Of a DNA stretch of 52,089 nt, positions 17,068 to 26,051 are shown piece by piece; position 1 is the first letter of the stretch, and every line of letters starts with the position of its first letter. The notes beneath the pieces are model-generated. The model did no database searches. It saw only the letters and a program-made list of their open reading frames with translations, and was not told the origin of the DNA. Both the position numbers and the translations under genes were made by a program. This DNA is from Microcaldota archaeon (lineage in GTDB: Archaea; Micrarchaeota; Micrarchaeia; Anstonellales; Anstonellaceae), in the NCBI GenBank assembly GCA_026413765.1, contig JAOAKI010000013.1, positions 1-52,089 on the forward strand. The letters are read 5' to 3'.

Positions 17068-17943
17068 CTAAAACAGGGTCGCAATCCCTTCTTGGATGCT
17101 TATCTTTGGGATAAAACCGATCTTTTCCTTTGCAAGCCTGCAGTCAGCAACGCTTCTTTTTATCTCGCCTTCCTGGGCAGGGGCAAAGACAGGCTCTATC
17201 TTCTTTTTTGTGATTTTCTGCATGATTTCAAGAAGCTGCAGCAGAGTCGTTTCTTTTCCTGTCCCTATGTTTATCGGCGGGCAGCCGTCTGATTTTAGCG
17301 CAAGAAAGAATGCGTTGCAGACATCTTCTATGTGAATGAAATCCCTGCTTTGCTTGCCATCTCCATAAATTGTCGGCGGTCTGCCCTCGTTTATTGCCTT
17401 TGCGAATTTTGCGATTACGCCTGCATAAGGGTTTGAGCCTTGCCCTCTCCCGTAGACATTGAAGAGGCGCAGTGTGCAATTTTTCATCCCATATAACCTG
17501 CTGTACAGATTTACATAACCCTCTGCTGCAAGCTTTGAGGCGCCATAAGGCGAAATAGGCGCAGTTTGATGGCTTTCTGAAATCGGGATTTGGACAGGGT
17601 TGCCATATACTGCAGCAGATGATGCGAATATGACTTTCTGAATATCGTTTTTCCTTGCAGCCTCAAGAACATTGAGCGTACCAAGAGCGTTTACTTGAAA
17701 ATCCTGCAGCGGATTGGAAATCGAGGAGCGTACATCTATCAAGGCAGCCAGATGGACTACTGCCTGCGCATCCTTGAGCGCTTTGGCGGTTGCCTCAAAA
17801 TCAAGGACTGAGCAGCAAGAATATTCCACTTCCTTTTGCTTTGGAGCAACTAAGTCAATTACTCTTATTCGATGCCCTTTTTTTCGCAGAAATTCTGAAA
17901 GCGCCGAGCCTATGAACCCAGAGCCGCCTGTAATCACAATCAT
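17068..17943 (-). CDS. NAD-dependent UDP-sugar epimerase
   Basis: 291-residue extended SDR, probably a UDP-glucose/UDP-GlcNAc 4-epimerase. Motifs: MIVITGGSGFIGSALSEFL (Rossmann loop), VVHLAALIDV, IFASSAAVYG (catalytic Ser), SPYGASKLAAEGYVNLY (YxxxK), RLFNVYGRGQGSNPYAGVI, GDGKQSRDFIHIEDV. ATG at 17943 chosen because GGGGTGAAG lies just upstream; a TTG at 17976 would overlap the preceding gene. It follows the AglH-like gene by 4 nt, so it sits in the minus-strand operon 22650-17068. Confidence 0.92.
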   Translation of the reverse strand: MIVITGGSGFIGSALSEFLRKKGHRIRVIDLVAPKQKEVEYSCCSVLDFEATAKALKDAQAVVHLAALIDVRSSISNPLQDFQVNALGTLNVLEAARKNDIQKVIFASSAAVYGNPVQIPISESHQTAPISPYGASKLAAEGYVNLYSRLYGMKNCTLRLFNVYGRGQGSNPYAGVIAKFAKAINEGRPPTIYGDGKQSRDFIHIEDVCNAFFLALKSDGCPPINIGTGKETTLLQLLEIMQKITKKKIEPVFAPAQEGEIKRSVADCRLAKEKIGFIPKISIQEGIATLF

Positions 17944-17947
17944 GTCT

Positions 17948-18919
17948 TCACCCCAAAAGCAAAACGATTGCAGCAAGCCCGCAGGCTATCTCGGCAGCCA
18001 TGAAAACTATGACTAGATTTTTTTCGCTTATGCCTCCTGCAAGCTTCATGACAAGCTGCGCAGCCCCTCTTACTTTCCCTTCAAGAGGGTAGAGCTTCTC
18101 TTGGCGAAGCTCGCCCCACCATTTCTTTGATGGAAAGCCGTTGTATGCTTTGATGAAAAAGTCAATCACATGTGGAATCACCAAAATCGCGCCAGCAGAT
18201 TCAAGGTTTCCTATTATCACCGCTGTTGCAAGCGCTGCCCCTATCGAGAGATTGCCGATGTCGCCTGCAAATACTTTTGCGGGATACCAGTTGTATTTCA
18301 GGAAAGCCAGCAGCGCGCCAAGCATTGCGGCAGCAACCATCCCCATCTCCGCTATGCCTTTTGCTGCTGCCAAAATCAGTATGGTGGCAAACATCACTGC
18401 GCCCATCCCGGCTTCAAGGCCGTTGAAGCCAGCAAGCATGTTGGTCAGGTTGGAAGCCACTGTCACGCCAAGCGGAATCAGAAAAATAATATAGATATAG
18501 CCAAAATCGACCGTCCCAACAAACGGTAGTGCTATCTGGGTGCTTCCTGCTGCGCTTACTGCAACCAAAGGCAGGGCGGCGACCATCGGAAGCACTGCTT
18601 TTGTTGCCTGGCGCATCTCAAACAAGTCATCATAGGTTCCAATCAGCGCAATTATCATCAGGGTAAGCATTGCTGCCAGAACCTGAATTAAGTTGAATTG
18701 CACGCCCATGAAAGTGTAAAATGCAAGCGCAATAAGCAAAGAGCCAATTGCCCCCATTATTATTCCCAGCCCGCCCATCTCTGCAACCTCAGGCTGCCCG
18801 CTTTTGTTGACATCTCTGCCTGTAATTCCTGCAGCAAGAAGCTTCCTGATCAAAATAGGCATGGCAAAAAAAGTTATGAGAAAAGAGCTTGCAAGGACAA
18901 CCAAGATAATCTCAATCAT
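17948..18919 (-). CDS. MraY/WecA-family sugar-1-phosphate polyprenyl transferase (AglH-like)
   Basis: 323-residue membrane enzyme with about 10 helices. It would transfer a sugar 1-phosphate (commonly GlcNAc-1-P) to dolichyl/polyprenyl phosphate, starting lipid-linked glycan assembly. Motifs: IGTYDDLFEMRQATK (DD metal/substrate site), NMLAGFNGLEAGMGAVM, VFAGDIGNLSIGAAL (catalytic GD), and HVIDFFIKAYNGFPSKKWWG (HIGH-like cytosolic loop). ATG at 18919 is preceded by GAGGTGGG and overlaps the upstream gene's stop by 4 nt (ATGA). This links the sugar-nucleotide genes to a membrane carrier. Confidence 0.9.
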   Translation of the reverse strand: MIEIILVVLASSFLITFFAMPILIRKLLAAGITGRDVNKSGQPEVAEMGGLGIIMGAIGSLLIALAFYTFMGVQFNLIQVLAAMLTLMIIALIGTYDDLFEMRQATKAVLPMVAALPLVAVSAAGSTQIALPFVGTVDFGYIYIIFLIPLGVTVASNLTNMLAGFNGLEAGMGAVMFATILILAAAKGIAEMGMVAAAMLGALLAFLKYNWYPAKVFAGDIGNLSIGAALATAVIIGNLESAGAILVIPHVIDFFIKAYNGFPSKKWWGELRQEKLYPLEGKVRGAAQLVMKLAGGISEKNLVIVFMAAEIACGLAAIVLLLG

Positions 18920-20529
18920 TCGAATCCCACCTCAAAAACGCTGGTATCGCCAAACTCGGCAATTTTTTTTGCTTTTCCTGAAACGCCAAGATAAAGATCA
19001 AGAAAATGAGGATAGCTTGCTTCTTCTTCGAAAACAATCAGCCTGTTTTTGTCCGAGTCATATGAAAGGTTTTGCAAAAAATGCATTCTTGAGATAGGCA
19101 GATAGCCATAAAACCTGAAGTTTTTGTCAAATAGCTCCCCATCCGCAAGCGCAAGCTTCCCATTCTGGCTGAGCCTGCGCCCAACTATTTTTCCCTCTTG
19201 GGAGGCAAAAAGCGCCAGCTGTCCATAAGAGGAAGACACAACACCTGCGAACCGATAAGAGGTGTAATTTTCAAGCAGCTTGCTGTCGAAATCCGAAAGC
19301 GACAGGACCAAATACGCTTTAGGCGCGCTCATCTTTCCTTCCAGCAAATACTGCTTGAGCTCGTCTTTTGGCAAAACAAAAGCATTCGGAAGGAAGAATT
19401 TGACTGCCTTCTCGTTTTGGAGCATTGCAACTGGCGATGCGCCTCTTTCGGATAGGAAATAAAGCGCGCTCATGAAATCCGGGTCCAAATAATTTGGGTA
19501 GAGTGTCTTGCTTTGCATGAAAGGGTAGAAAGCCCAAACAAAAATCGATGCAAGAAGCAGCAGGATTCCGAATGTGCCAAAAATTTTTTTGGCGTCATTT
19601 TGGTAAAGGTGCACAACAATCGGCAAAATCGGAGCCAAAAATAGCGCGCCTGCCGCAGCTGCAGTAAGCGGGGCACCAAAAAGCAATATGCTTCCAGCAA
19701 AGAAAGCATAAGCCATCAAGAAGGCAGAAATCAGCATGATGCTGGGTTGATGTTTTTTGCTGCTAAAGGCTTCTGCTGCCTGAAGCGCAATGATTGCTGC
19801 TCCCGCAGCAGGCACAAACAGAGCGCCAAAAATGCCAGCGGCAAGATAAGCCCAGCCTTCCAAAACCAGCAAGCCTGCAGAAAGCAAGAACGTCATCAAA
19901 GCAAGCTTTTCTGGATGAATCGCAAGCGATGGCGGAAATAGAAAAGCGCAAAGCACAACTGCTGCTGCAGGAAGCGCAACCTTTGTCTTATCTGCATTCT
20001 TTGTTGCCTGTGCACCAAGAAAAGCAAGCAGAGGCAGTGCGATTTGAGGGTTTAGCGCGCACGCAGCTCCCGCCACAATTGCCGCAACAGCATAAGCGTT
20101 CGAAATCACAAGAAAGACTGCAAAAGCAAAAAAAGGCAGCGAAAACGCTTCAGGATAGAATGTGGCAGGAAGGAAATAAAGGCCTGTCAGCGAGAACGCG
20201 TAAAGCAATGCCGCGCCTGCCGCTATTTTCTTTTCTGCAGTAAGTTTTGCCGCGCTGAAATAAAGCAATGCGGCAGTCAGTCCAAACAAAATGGGCGGGA
20301 ACACCAAAAGAAAGGCAGCAGTGCAAAACGGTGTTGCCTCTTGCTGGCCTGCAAGCCTGCAGAAAATGCCATTCATCAACTGTCCAATCTTGATATGGAT
20401 TGGCTGGTCAGCTCCCTCCTTTATCTTTTGCGCAAGCTCAAAGTCCGCCAAAGTTGTCTTGAGCGGGAAATGCAAGCAAAGCGCAGCAGCCAAAAAAATG
20501 AAAAATGCAATTTCAAGATCTTCTTTCAT
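18916..20529 (-). CDS. Multi-pass membrane protein, possibly GT-C-fold
   Basis: 537 residues: about 11 hydrophobic helices in residues 1-360, then a soluble domain of about 170 residues. The first extracytoplasmic loop contains LADFELAQKI; an acidic DxE pair there is common in GT-C glycosyltransferases. The soluble part opens with DPDFMSALYFLSERGASPVAML, reminiscent of the post-membrane region of oligosaccharyl- or mannosyltransferases. Both resemblances are weak. ATG at 20529 chosen because GGTGGAT lies directly upstream. It overlaps the HMG-CoA reductase end by 17 nt and the AglH-like gene by 4 nt. A role in glycan transfer outside the cell is inferred mainly from context. Confidence 0.6.
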   Translation of the reverse strand: MKEDLEIAFFIFLAAALCLHFPLKTTLADFELAQKIKEGADQPIHIKIGQLMNGIFCRLAGQQEATPFCTAAFLLVFPPILFGLTAALLYFSAAKLTAEKKIAAGAALLYAFSLTGLYFLPATFYPEAFSLPFFAFAVFLVISNAYAVAAIVAGAACALNPQIALPLLAFLGAQATKNADKTKVALPAAAVVLCAFLFPPSLAIHPEKLALMTFLLSAGLLVLEGWAYLAAGIFGALFVPAAGAAIIALQAAEAFSSKKHQPSIMLISAFLMAYAFFAGSILLFGAPLTAAAAGALFLAPILPIVVHLYQNDAKKIFGTFGILLLLASIFVWAFYPFMQSKTLYPNYLDPDFMSALYFLSERGASPVAMLQNEKAVKFFLPNAFVLPKDELKQYLLEGKMSAPKAYLVLSLSDFDSKLLENYTSYRFAGVVSSSYGQLALFASQEGKIVGRRLSQNGKLALADGELFDKNFRFYGYLPISRMHFLQNLSYDSDKNRLIVFEEEASYPHFLDLYLGVSGKAKKIAEFGDTSVFEVGFE

Positions 20530-21802
20530 ATCCACCAGCTTCAAGCTCTGCGATCAGCTCTCTTGCCCTTTTTTCGGTTATATTTTTTTCCTCCGCCATT
20601 TTCTTTGCTACCTGCTCTATCTGCTCGCCCTTTGCGCCTGCCGCAATTGCAACGTTTCTGGCGTGAAGCTCCATGTGACCCTTTTGGATGCCTTCGGTGA
20701 CAAGCGCCCTCAGCGCAGCGAAGTTCTGCGCAAGGCCGACGCTTGCCATGATGCAAGCAAGCTCAACCGAGCTTTTAACTTTCATTATTGCCAGCGCAAG
20801 CCCGGCAGTAGGCAAAGAGCGTATTGCGCCGCCCACTGTCCCAGCCGCCAAAGGAAGCTCAATCTCTCCTTGCAAATCGCCATTTTTCAATTTTCGGTAG
20901 CGTGTCAGTGGCAGATATTTTCCGCCAATTGATGCATAGGCATGCGCCCCTGCTTCAATAGCCCTCCAATCATTGCCGGTTGCAAGCGCCACCGCATCAA
21001 TACCGTTCATGATGCCTTTGTTGTGAGTTGCAGCGCGGAAAATGTCTGCTTCGGCAAAAGCCCAAGCATCCAATATCGCATCCACTGTCTTTTCGCCACC
21101 AATTGCCTCTTTTTTCCATATTGCGGTTGCCCTTGCAAGCCGCAGGACAGAAAGATTCGAAAGTATCCTCAGCCTGGCAGAGGCTCCAGCAATTTCCTCG
21201 ATTGCAGGCGAAACGCCTTCCAATATCGTATTTACTATGTTTGCGCCCATCGCATCCCGTACATCAATGTGGAATTCAGCAATCACCATCTGTCCTCTTT
21301 TTGTTTCCAGCACCCTTGCAGCAAAATTGCGCACTCCCCCATTCCTTGCTTCAATGCTTTTGGCAAAAGGAGAGGCGGCTTCAAGCACTTTCTGCTTTGA
21401 CGAATTGAGCAATTCTGCAACCCTCTGCGCGTCTTTCATGCCCACAAGCTGGATTTGCCCAATCATTACTGGCGGGTCTGCGCTTGCTGAAAACCCGCCG
21501 CTTTCTTTGCATAGCTTGGCTGCATAGCTTGCAGCAGCAACCACTGATGGCTCTTCAATGCACATCGGCACCAGCACTTCTTTGCCATTCACTACAAAAT
21601 TTGTCGCCACCGAAAACGGAAGGCAGTGCACGCCAATGACATTCTCGCTTATCTTGTCTGCCATCTCCAGCGAAAGCGCGCAGCCAGACGCCAGCATCTG
21701 GGTTTGCTGTGCAGAAAGATTGGCGATCTTTCCGACTATCTGCTGCCTTTCCTTTATTGGAAGCTTGTAAAATCCTGAAATATGGCTTTGCATTCTCATC
21801 AC
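20513..21802 (-). CDS. Hydroxymethylglutaryl-CoA reductase, class II type
   Basis: 429-residue HMG-CoA reductase, giving mevalonate for isoprenoid lipids and the polyprenyl carrier. The N-terminal ISGFYKLPIKERQQIV and ENVIGVHCLPFSVATNFVVNG (ENVIG, residues 53-57) resemble the class II (NADH-linked, bacterial-type) enzymes. Further motifs: IDVRDAMGANIVNTILE (cofactor-binding DAMGxN), ATHNKGIMNGIDAVALATGNDWRA (catalytic Lys and Asp), GTVGGAIRSLPTAGLAL, and a late HMELHARNVA with the catalytic His. Some archaea (for example Archaeoglobus) use class II. Start overlaps the agmatinase end by 4 nt (ATGA). Confidence 0.92.
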   Translation of the reverse strand: MMRMQSHISGFYKLPIKERQQIVGKIANLSAQQTQMLASGCALSLEMADKISENVIGVHCLPFSVATNFVVNGKEVLVPMCIEEPSVVAAASYAAKLCKESGGFSASADPPVMIGQIQLVGMKDAQRVAELLNSSKQKVLEAASPFAKSIEARNGGVRNFAARVLETKRGQMVIAEFHIDVRDAMGANIVNTILEGVSPAIEEIAGASARLRILSNLSVLRLARATAIWKKEAIGGEKTVDAILDAWAFAEADIFRAATHNKGIMNGIDAVALATGNDWRAIEAGAHAYASIGGKYLPLTRYRKLKNGDLQGEIELPLAAGTVGGAIRSLPTAGLALAIMKVKSSVELACIMASVGLAQNFAALRALVTEGIQKGHMELHARNVAIAAGAKGEQIEQVAKKMAEEKNITEKRARELIAELEAGGYERRS

Positions 21803-22650
21803 TTCATATGGGCATATCCAATCAGCTTATAGGTAAGCTTGGCTGCGAAAAACTCCGACACCAAGCTGCCTGGGATTGGCGCAAGCTCAACAACGTCAAA
21901 TCCGACAATCTTGCGCTTTGATGCAACAGTGCGCAACAGGCTCAGCACTTGCAGATATCTGAGCCCACCTGGCTCGGGAGTCCCAACCGCAGGCACTTCG
22001 GACGGGTCAAATCCATCAAGGTCAATTGTGACATAGACTTTGTCGCGCAGCCTTTCTATGACTTCATTTTTGTCAAACTCAACACCAAAAATATCAAGCT
22101 TTTTTACTTCGTTTGCTTCTTCCTCAGAATAGCTTCTTATTCCTACCGAGACAGCATGCAGCTTTTCCCTGCAGCGCGCCATTGCGCAGGCATGGCTGTA
22201 GCGGCTGCCTTCGTATTCTTCCCTCATGTCGGCATGCGCATCTATCTGCAATACCGAAATTTCTTTTTTGTCGAATCTTTCCTCTATCGCCCAGAACGCG
22301 CCTATCGAGACTGAATGCTCTCCGCCAAAAAGTACTGGGAATTTGCCGGCATCAAGCACTGCGCCCACTGCCTCTTGCACGAACTGGCAGTTTCTTTTTG
22401 GGTTGCCTCGGTCCACCTCAAGCTCGTCTTCAGTGTATATTTTTACTTTTTTTGTTATCTCTCCAAGCTCCAAGTCATAAAGCTCAAGTTGCCTTGAGGC
22501 GTCTATTATTGCGGCAGGGCCTGCCCTTGCGCCGCATCCATACGAGGTAGTCGAATCATAAGGGGCTGAAAGCACTATGACATCTGCTTCCTCTTTTTTG
22601 CAAGAAACTCCAAGAAATGTCCTGGGCAGCCCTTTGTGGAATATCTCCAT
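21799..22650 (-). CDS. speB: Agmatinase/arginase-family ureohydrolase
   Basis: 283-residue manganese ureohydrolase, most likely agmatinase (agmatine to putrescine plus urea). Metal-ligand motifs: FGGEHSVSIG (His), VLQIDAHADMREEYEGSRYSHA (DAHAD … SHA), and TIDLDGFDPSEVPAVGTPEPGGL (DxD, GTPEPGG). ATG at 22650 has GGGAGGTTG upstream. First gene of the operon running to 17068. Polyamine synthesis is the expected pathway; formiminoglutamase or guanidinobutyrase activity cannot be excluded. Confidence 0.9.
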   Translation of the reverse strand: MEIFHKGLPRTFLGVSCKKEEADVIVLSAPYDSTTSYGCGARAGPAAIIDASRQLELYDLELGEITKKVKIYTEDELEVDRGNPKRNCQFVQEAVGAVLDAGKFPVLFGGEHSVSIGAFWAIEERFDKKEISVLQIDAHADMREEYEGSRYSHACAMARCREKLHAVSVGIRSYSEEEANEVKKLDIFGVEFDKNEVIERLRDKVYVTIDLDGFDPSEVPAVGTPEPGGLRYLQVLSLLRTVASKRKIVGFDVVELAPIPGSLVSEFFAAKLTYKLIGYAHMK

Positions 22651-22683
22651 TTCAACCTCCCTTTCTTTTCACCCAAATAGTGC

Positions 22684-22690
22684 TTTTAAA
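22684..22690. promoter_or_regulatory. TATA element between speB and ubiA-like gene
   Basis: TTTTAAA (a near palindrome) is centred 27 bp before the ATG at 22714 and 37 bp before the ATG at 22650. It fits a leaderless plus-strand transcript and a short-leader minus-strand one that carries the GGGAGGTTG site. Confidence 0.5.
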
Positions 22691-22713
22691 CCCACATTAA
22701 TATATTTTTCTTT

Positions 22714-23562
22714 ATGGGCATTTCCGCCTATCTTCGGCTGTTCCGAATAGAGCATGCGCTCATGCTTTGCGCCGCAGTCCTTTTTGGGCAGCTGATCTCT
22801 TCGCCAAGCTTGCCGCCTATCCAAATCCTCCTGGCATCGCTTGCAGTGCCTTTTTTCCTGCAGATGGGCAGCTTTGCCCTCAATGACTTCCTTGACCAAA
22901 AGACCGACAAAGAAAACAAGCGGCTCGACCGGCCGCTTGTGACAGGTGAAGTTTCTCCCTCCTTTGCCCTCCTTTCTTCAATCGTGTGCATTTCGGTTGG
23001 GATAGCTTTCGCGCTTTTGCTTCCCCAAAGCGCCTTTCTTGTTGCGGCTGCCTTTGCAGCGCTTGCGGTCCTCTACAACCTCTTTCTCAAGGACCTGCCT
23101 CTTGTTGGAAACGTTTACATTGCGCTTTCAATGGCAATCCCTTTCGTTTTTGGGAGCCTCGTTTCAGCAGGCCAGCTTACTGGCAGCTCGCTTTCGGTTG
23201 CCGCAGTGGCATTTGTCGCAGGGCTTGGAAGGGAAATAGTAAAGTCCGCAGAAGATGTCAAAGGGGACATTTTGCATAGGGGATCAAAGTCGCTTCCAGC
23301 CATAGTTGGGAAAAAGAACGCATGCATTCTTGCAGCGCTTATCTATTTTGCCTTGCTTCCAGTCTCTTTCTTGCCTTTTTTTTCAGGAGTAAAGGCAAAT
23401 CTGCTTTCACTTGGGCTTGTGTCGGTATCCTCGCTTTCTTTTGCAGCACAAGCGGCAATCCTCTTGTCAAGCCAGGATGATGAGACCCTAAAAAGAGCAA
23501 GGAAAGCTTCTCTTTGGTTTTTGGCTTTTGGGCTGTTTGGCTATCTTGCAAGCATCTTATAA
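22714..23562 (+). CDS. UbiA-family prenyltransferase, probable digeranylgeranylglyceryl phosphate synthase
   Basis: 282-residue membrane prenyltransferase with about 8-9 helices. It carries both Asp-rich motifs: SFALNDFLDQKTDKENKRLDRPL (NDxxDxxxD, about residue 58-66) and GREIVKSAEDVKGD (DxxxD, second site). In archaea the single UbiA paralogue of this type usually adds the second geranylgeranyl chain to geranylgeranylglyceryl phosphate to form the ether-lipid core. Other UbiA roles are possible. Leaderless start at 22714 supported by the TATA element. Confidence 0.85.
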   Translation: MGISAYLRLFRIEHALMLCAAVLFGQLISSPSLPPIQILLASLAVPFFLQMGSFALNDFLDQKTDKENKRLDRPLVTGEVSPSFALLSSIVCISVGIAFALLLPQSAFLVAAAFAALAVLYNLFLKDLPLVGNVYIALSMAIPFVFGSLVSAGQLTGSSLSVAAVAFVAGLGREIVKSAEDVKGDILHRGSKSLPAIVGKKNACILAALIYFALLPVSFLPFFSGVKANLLSLGLVSVSSLSFAAQAAILLSSQDDETLKRARKASLWFLAFGLFGYLASIL

Positions 23563-23620
23563 TTCAATCCACCTGTAATTTAAAATTTTTCATTGTTTAG
23601 ATTCTGCTGGGAGGTGTTTT

Positions 23621-24493
23621 ATGGAAGCATTGACAAAAACAAATCTGCATTTGCCTCTTTTTTCTTCTGGCAAAGTTCGAGACACCTATCTTCTTGAGGA
23701 TGGCAACCTGCTGATGGTTGCAACCGACAGAATTTCTGCTTTCGATGTAGTGTTCAATGAAGGCATCCCATACAAAGGGATTGTCCTTACTCAGCTTTCG
23801 CTTTTCTGGTTTGAAAAGCTAAAGCACATTGTCCGCAACCACCTCATTTCTGCAAAGCTTCCGCCAGGGCTTCCAAAATATCTGGAAAGAAGAAGCATGG
23901 TAGTCAAGAAGGCAAAGCCAATCAAGCTTGAGTGCGTAGTGCGCGGCTATCTGGCAGGAAGCGGCCTAAAAGAATACAATCAAAGTGGTACGGTGTGCGG
24001 CATCAAACTTCCGCCCGGGCTTAAGAACTCAAGCAAGCTGCCCTCGCCAATCTTCACGCCATCTACAAAGGAACAGGTCGGACACGACCGAAACATAACT
24101 GACGAGGAAGGCAGGCAGATTGTCGGCAGAGAGACCTTCGAACAAGTCAAGGAGCTTTCGCTGAAAATCTATGAATATGCTTCAAAATACGCCGCCACAA
24201 AAGGAATAATCCTGGCAGACACGAAATTCGAGTTCGGCTTTTACGATGACCAAATCATCCTTATTGACGAAGTCTTGACACCGGATTCTTCGCGCTACTG
24301 GCCAGCAGATGAATATGAAGAGGGAAAAAACCAGAAAAGCTTTGACAAGCAATATGTGAGGGATTATCTTGAGTCGCTTGGGTGGAACAAGCAGCCCCCG
24401 CCACCTGCGCTTCCACCTCAAGTGATAAAGAAAACCACAGAAAAATATATCGAGGCTTACGAGCGCCTCACAGGAAAAAAATTTGAGAGGTGA
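23621..24493 (+). CDS. purC: Phosphoribosylaminoimidazole-succinocarboxamide synthase
   Basis: 290-residue SAICAR synthetase of the longer bacterial/yeast-like type, joining aspartate to CAIR in purine synthesis. Motifs: [31 protein letters not shown] (ATP loop and signature), [72 protein letters not shown] at 23621 with GGGAGGTG upstream. Followed by purE at 5 nt after its stop; no other pur genes are in the window. Confidence 0.97.
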   Translation: MEALTKTNLHLPLFSSGKVRDTYLLEDGNLLMVATDRISAFDVVFNEGIPYKGIVLTQLSLFWFEKLKHIVRNHLISAKLPPGLPKYLERRSMVVKKAKPIKLECVVRGYLAGSGLKEYNQSGTVCGIKLPPGLKNSSKLPSPIFTPSTKEQVGHDRNITDEEGRQIVGRETFEQVKELSLKIYEYASKYAATKGIILADTKFEFGFYDDQIILIDEVLTPDSSRYWPADEYEEGKNQKSFDKQYVRDYLESLGWNKQPPPPALPPQVIKKTTEKYIEAYERLTGKKFER

Positions 24494-24498
24494 TTTGG

Positions 24499-24915
24499 AT
24501 GGTTGATGTGCTGATAATTCTTGGCTCGCAGTCCGATATGCCAATCGCAGACAAAGTCACTAAAACCCTAGATGAGCTGGGTGTCTCCTATGAGCTCAAA
24601 GTTGCCTCCGCACACCGACAGCCCGACCTGCTTGACAGCATAATCAAGCAATCCGACGCAAAAGTATTCATCGGCATTGCGGGCCTTTCTGCCGCCCTTC
24701 CAGGGGTCATTTCAAGCAAGACAAAAAAGCCTGTGATCGGGGTGCCTGTCAGCGTGAACCTTGGCGGGCTTGATGCTTTATTGTCGATTGCGCAAATACC
24801 TCCCGGCGTGCCTGTCGCGGCAGTTGGGATTGATAATGGCAAAAATGCGGCGCTTCTTGCAGCGCGTATCCTTGCGCTTTCCAATCCCCAGCTGGCAGCG
24901 AGGCTGGAGAAATGA
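24499..24915 (+). CDS. purE: N5-carboxyaminoimidazole ribonucleotide mutase (PurE)
   Basis: 138-residue PurE, rearranging N5-CAIR to CAIR, the substrate of PurC upstream. Motifs: [16 protein letters not shown] (GSxSD), [12 protein letters not shown] (catalytic His, AHR), [25 protein letters not shown] (GxxAxLPG). Full class I length. ATG at 24499 chosen because GGTGATTT (which includes the purC stop) lies directly upstream; a GTG at 24490 is in frame. Ends 4 nt inside the methyltransferase gene. Confidence 0.95.
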   Translation: MVDVLIILGSQSDMPIADKVTKTLDELGVSYELKVASAHRQPDLLDSIIKQSDAKVFIGIAGLSAALPGVISSKTKKPVIGVPVSVNLGGLDALLSIAQIPPGVPVAAVGIDNGKNAALLAARILALSNPQLAARLEK

Positions 24916-25490
24916 AAGAGTATGTCCCACCGATCCTTTCGCTGTGCAAAAGGGGCCCCCAAGTAGTTTTGCCAAAAGACATTGGTCTGATTTTGGCATA
25001 TTCTGGGGTAGGCAAAAATTCTTTGGTAGTTGATGCTGGCAGCGGCAGCGGCTGGCTTGCAATCTCGCTTGCAAATATTGCAAGAAAAGTGGTTTCATAC
25101 GAGTGGAGGGAAGAGTTTGCCAGACTTGCAGAGCAGAATGCCAAGCGCGCAGGAGTTTCTGAATCGCTTGAAATCAAGCGAAAAAACGTTTTTGATGGCA
25201 TAGATGAGGAAGGAGTTGACTTAGTCACGCTTGATTTGGCAGAAGCGCACAAGGCGCTGCCGCATGCGTATTCTGCGCTGAAGGAAGGCGGATTTGTTTT
25301 TGGCTATTTCCCAAACATTGAGCAGGCAAAAACATTCTATGAAGAATGCCAAAAGATCGGATTTTCCGAGCTGCACATGGTTGAGTCTTTCGTCAGGCAT
25401 TTTCTTGTAAGGCAAGCCGGAACGCGTCCGCAAAATACTGGGCTGGTGCATACAGGCTATATTGTGTTTGGCAGGAAGCAAAAGCCTTAA
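24912..25490 (+). CDS. TrmI-like class I methyltransferase (short form)
   Basis: 192-residue SAM-dependent methyltransferase. [19 protein letters not shown] is motif I (DxGxGxG) and [22 protein letters not shown] is motif post-I. The early [18 protein letters not shown] and late [18 protein letters not shown] resemble archaeal TrmI (tRNA m1A57/58). TrmI is usually about 250 residues with an N-terminal beta domain; here that part is missing, so either the enzyme is minimal or it acts on another RNA. It begins inside purE (4-nt overlap) and ends just before rpl11. Confidence 0.78.
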   Translation: MKEYVPPILSLCKRGPQVVLPKDIGLILAYSGVGKNSLVVDAGSGSGWLAISLANIARKVVSYEWREEFARLAEQNAKRAGVSESLEIKRKNVFDGIDEEGVDLVTLDLAEAHKALPHAYSALKEGGFVFGYFPNIEQAKTFYEECQKIGFSELHMVESFVRHFLVRQAGTRPQNTGLVHTGYIVFGRKQKP

Positions 25491-25500
25491 AATGCCTCCC

Positions 25501-25508
25501 AATTATAT
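25501..25508 (+). promoter_or_regulatory. TATA box for rpl11
   Basis: AATTATAT is centred about 26.5 bp before the ATG at 25531, supporting that start and a leaderless L11 mRNA independent of the purC-purE-methyltransferase run. Confidence 0.55.
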
Positions 25509-25530
25509 CCAAAAGCTAAAAGTGGTTGCT

Positions 25531-26016
25531 ATGTCGCAAGTCGTAATCCCTGCTATTGTAGAAGGCGGAAGGGCAACTGCGGGTCCTCCTCTTGGGCCTG
25601 CGCTAGGGCCGCTTGGAGTGAATATCGCGGCAATCATTGATGAGATAAACAAAAAAACATCTGCGTTTGCTGGTTTGAAAGTCCCAGTGAAAGTAGTGGT
25701 TGACAAGGCGACAAAAAAGTTCCAAGTCGAGGTTGGCAGCCCATCTACCGGTGAGCTTTTGAAAAAAGAGCTTGGGGTTGAAAAAGGAAGAAAAGGCGGG
25801 CCTGAAGACCCAAAAACAATAGGCAATCTGAAATTCGAGCAAATTGTCAAAGTGGCAAAGGCAAAAAGCGGCAGCACTCTGGTCAAGAGCCTCAAGCAAG
25901 GCGTCAAGGAAGTCCTTGGCACCTGCGTTTCTTTGGGAATCACGGTGGAAGGCAAGGACGCACGCCAAATTATCAAAGAGGTCAACGAAGGCAAATTTGA
26001 TTCGGCTCTCCTCTAA
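25531..26016 (+). CDS. rpl11: 50S ribosomal protein L11 (uL11)
   Basis: 161-residue L11. It begins SQVVIPAIVEGGRATAGPP and holds the family signature GPALGPLGVNI. The C-terminal rRNA-binding domain includes KSLKQGVKEVLGTCVSLGITVEGKDARQI. ATG at 25531 chosen over upstream in-frame ATG 25492 and GTG 25462, because L11 proteins begin at this point and a TATA box sits 26.5 bp away. In many archaea rpl11 follows secE-spt5; here that pair is 3 kb away on the other strand, so the ancestral cluster has been rearranged. Confidence 0.97.
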   Translation: MSQVVIPAIVEGGRATAGPPLGPALGPLGVNIAAIIDEINKKTSAFAGLKVPVKVVVDKATKKFQVEVGSPSTGELLKKELGVEKGRKGGPEDPKTIGNLKFEQIVKVAKAKSGSTLVKSLKQGVKEVLGTCVSLGITVEGKDARQIIKEVNEGKFDSALL

Positions 26017-26051
26017 AAAAGCTTTTATTCTCGCGCCTTCTAATGGTTTGC

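Noticed and set aside
20291-21527. Several plus-strand frames of 120-213 codons over the membrane protein and HMG-CoA reductase genes
   Set aside because: Shadows of the real minus-strand genes: low-complexity Cys/Arg/Gln-rich products with no motifs or start signals.
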